Source of the DNA: Pseudoduganella umbonata
GTDB lineage: Bacteria; Pseudomonadota; Gammaproteobacteria; Burkholderiales; Burkholderiaceae_D
Direction: 5' to 3'
Length of the DNA stretch: 64,000 nucleotides
Assembly (NCBI RefSeq): GCF_014192225.1
Contig: NZ_JACHXS010000015.1
Location: 1 to 64,000, forward strand
Made by a program: the position numbers and the translations under genes. Below are positions 63,240-64,000 of this stretch, piece after piece. The stretch's first letter is position 1, and each line of letters opens with the position of its first letter. The notes under the pieces were generated by a model. The model was not told the origin of the DNA. It worked only from the letters and a program-made list of their open reading frames with translations, and did not search any database.

Positions 63240-63796
63240 CGCCGCGCCGCCGGCTGCTCGGCCCCCGCATGCGATGCCGGCGCTTCGCGCTGGCGCGGCG
63301 CCTTGCGCGCTGCCGTCTCCGCGGTCGGCATCAGCTGGTATCCGCTGAACGCTTTCATTTCATCCATCAGGAAGTGCGAGACGATCTTCTCGACGCCGTA
63401 ACCGCCGTCGAGCAGGATCAGCATTAGGCGCTTCCATTGCTGCATGTCGCCGACCACGGCGCGTAACATGTAGTCGTACATGCCGCTGACGCGGCAGGAC
63501 TCGACGATTTCGGGCATCGCGGCGATGCGGTCGTCGAACGCGCCGAAGTCGTTGAGCGCATGGCGTTCGAACGACACCTGCGCCATGACGATCAGCACGT
63601 TGTGCATCTTGTCGACGGCGATCTGCGCTCGGTAGCCCGTAATGAATCCGCGTTCCTCCAGGTCGCGCACGCGGCGAAGGCAGGCGCTCGGCGACAGCGC
63701 CACACGGTCGGCCAGCGCCTGGTTGGTGATGCGTGCGTCCTGCTGCAGCAGATCCATGATCTTGCGATCGATACGGTCGATGTCTTTTTGTGTCAT
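63236..63796 (-). CDS. Lrp/AsnC family transcriptional regulator
   Basis: A 186-residue regulator. The helix-turn-helix is at about 5-55 (IDRKIMDLLQQDARITNQAL, VALSPSACLRRVRDLEERGF), and the RAM ligand domain contains VSGMYDYMLRAVVGDMQQWK. The C-terminal 35 residues are an Ala/Arg-rich tail beyond the usual family length (about 150). ATG 63796 is chosen over an in-frame ATG at 63826 because the domain starts there. It is convergent with the MFS gene and reads toward it, so it is not part of the benzoate operon. Its target probably lies beyond the right edge. Confidence 0.9.
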   Translation of the reverse strand: MTQKDIDRIDRKIMDLLQQDARITNQALADRVALSPSACLRRVRDLEERGFITGYRAQIAVDKMHNVLIVMAQVSFERHALNDFGAFDDRIAAMPEIVESCRVSGMYDYMLRAVVGDMQQWKRLMLILLDGGYGVEKIVSHFLMDEMKAFSGYQLMPTAETAARKAPRQREAPASHAGAEQPAARR

Positions 63797-64000
63797 ATGC
63801 AGTGGGCTCCAGGTTATCGGCGCCACTCCCGATCATGACGAATGGCAGCCTGTTATTAGTCAAGCAAGATCCATACCGGTAAGCACGCAGCGATATCAGT
63901 CGCTGCCGTGTCATCGAACCGCGCCGGTCGAACGATTCTATCGCCGCCGGACAGCGCGGGAACCGCAAATGTGCGCGTGTTCGCGGCCGGATTCCCCGGC

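Overview
The window is a high-GC, gene-dense chromosomal stretch of a betaproteobacterium. The gene content (PEP-CTERM protein, many PAS/GGDEF/EAL and hybrid-kinase proteins, an AcoR-controlled PQQ alcohol dehydrogenase cluster, ben/cat and homogentisate genes) fits Oxalobacteraceae of the Massilia/Duganella/Pseudoduganella type. That placement is inferred from gene content, not from a marker gene. No rRNA, tRNA, CRISPR array, insertion sequence or prophage was seen.

Layout. (1) 1-12.3 kb: signalling and accessory genes. These are a MarR-like regulator, a stand-alone MASE1-like membrane protein, a response-regulator diguanylate cyclase, a DUF1080 protein, an orphan VanA-like Rieske oxygenase, a PAS-GGDEF-EAL protein, a response regulator/HWE-type kinase pair, a hybrid kinase, a decayed EAL pseudogene, and a hypothetical gene of a small-module family preceded by a LexA-like box. 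(2) 12.6-16.7 kb: DUF3237, VF530 and flavin-reductase-like proteins, a PL9-like pectate lyase and a PEP-CTERM protein. (3) 16.8-23.7 kb: four tightly packed kinase and receiver genes forming a probable phosphorelay. (4) 23.7-33.2 kb: two more small-module proteins, a small HTH protein, a beta-helix lipoprotein, an MFS transporter divergent from a Fur-box-preceded siderophore receptor, and a CSS-motif EAL phosphodiesterase. (5) 33.3-47.4 kb: a quinoprotein alcohol oxidation regulon with PedF-type cytochrome c, MxaJ/XoxJ-like binding protein, TonB receptor, truncated beta-propeller, aldehyde dehydrogenase, PQQ alcohol dehydrogenase, porin, NosR-like FMN/Fe-S membrane protein, ApbE flavinyltransferase and the sigma-54 activator AcoR. 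(6) 47.6-52.6 kb: fahA-hmgA of tyrosine catabolism and a DeoR/heme-binding-like/oxidoreductase operon. (7) 52.7-63.8 kb: a LysR regulator divergent from catB-catC-catA-benABCD-pcaD-benE plus an aromatic-acid MFS transporter, closed by a convergent Lrp-family regulator.

How the genes work together. Region 7 imports benzoate (benE, MFS), dihydroxylates it (BenABC), dehydrogenates the diol (BenD), cleaves catechol (CatA) and carries muconate to 3-oxoadipate (CatB, CatC, PcaD). The last thiolase steps are not in the window. Region 5 appears to be a sigma-54 regulon. Three -24/-12 promoters (33343, 37406, 41078) sit before pedF, the aldehyde dehydrogenase and the porin, and a shared motif around ACACCTG occurs upstream of each of these and of acoR. 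The alcohol dehydrogenase carries the D-x-D signature of lanthanide-dependent quinoproteins.

The most novel-looking item is a family of about 45-residue helical modules. Five copies occur in three otherwise unrecognised minus-strand genes (11663-12238, 23795-24001, 25158-25592), one of them behind a near-consensus SOS box.
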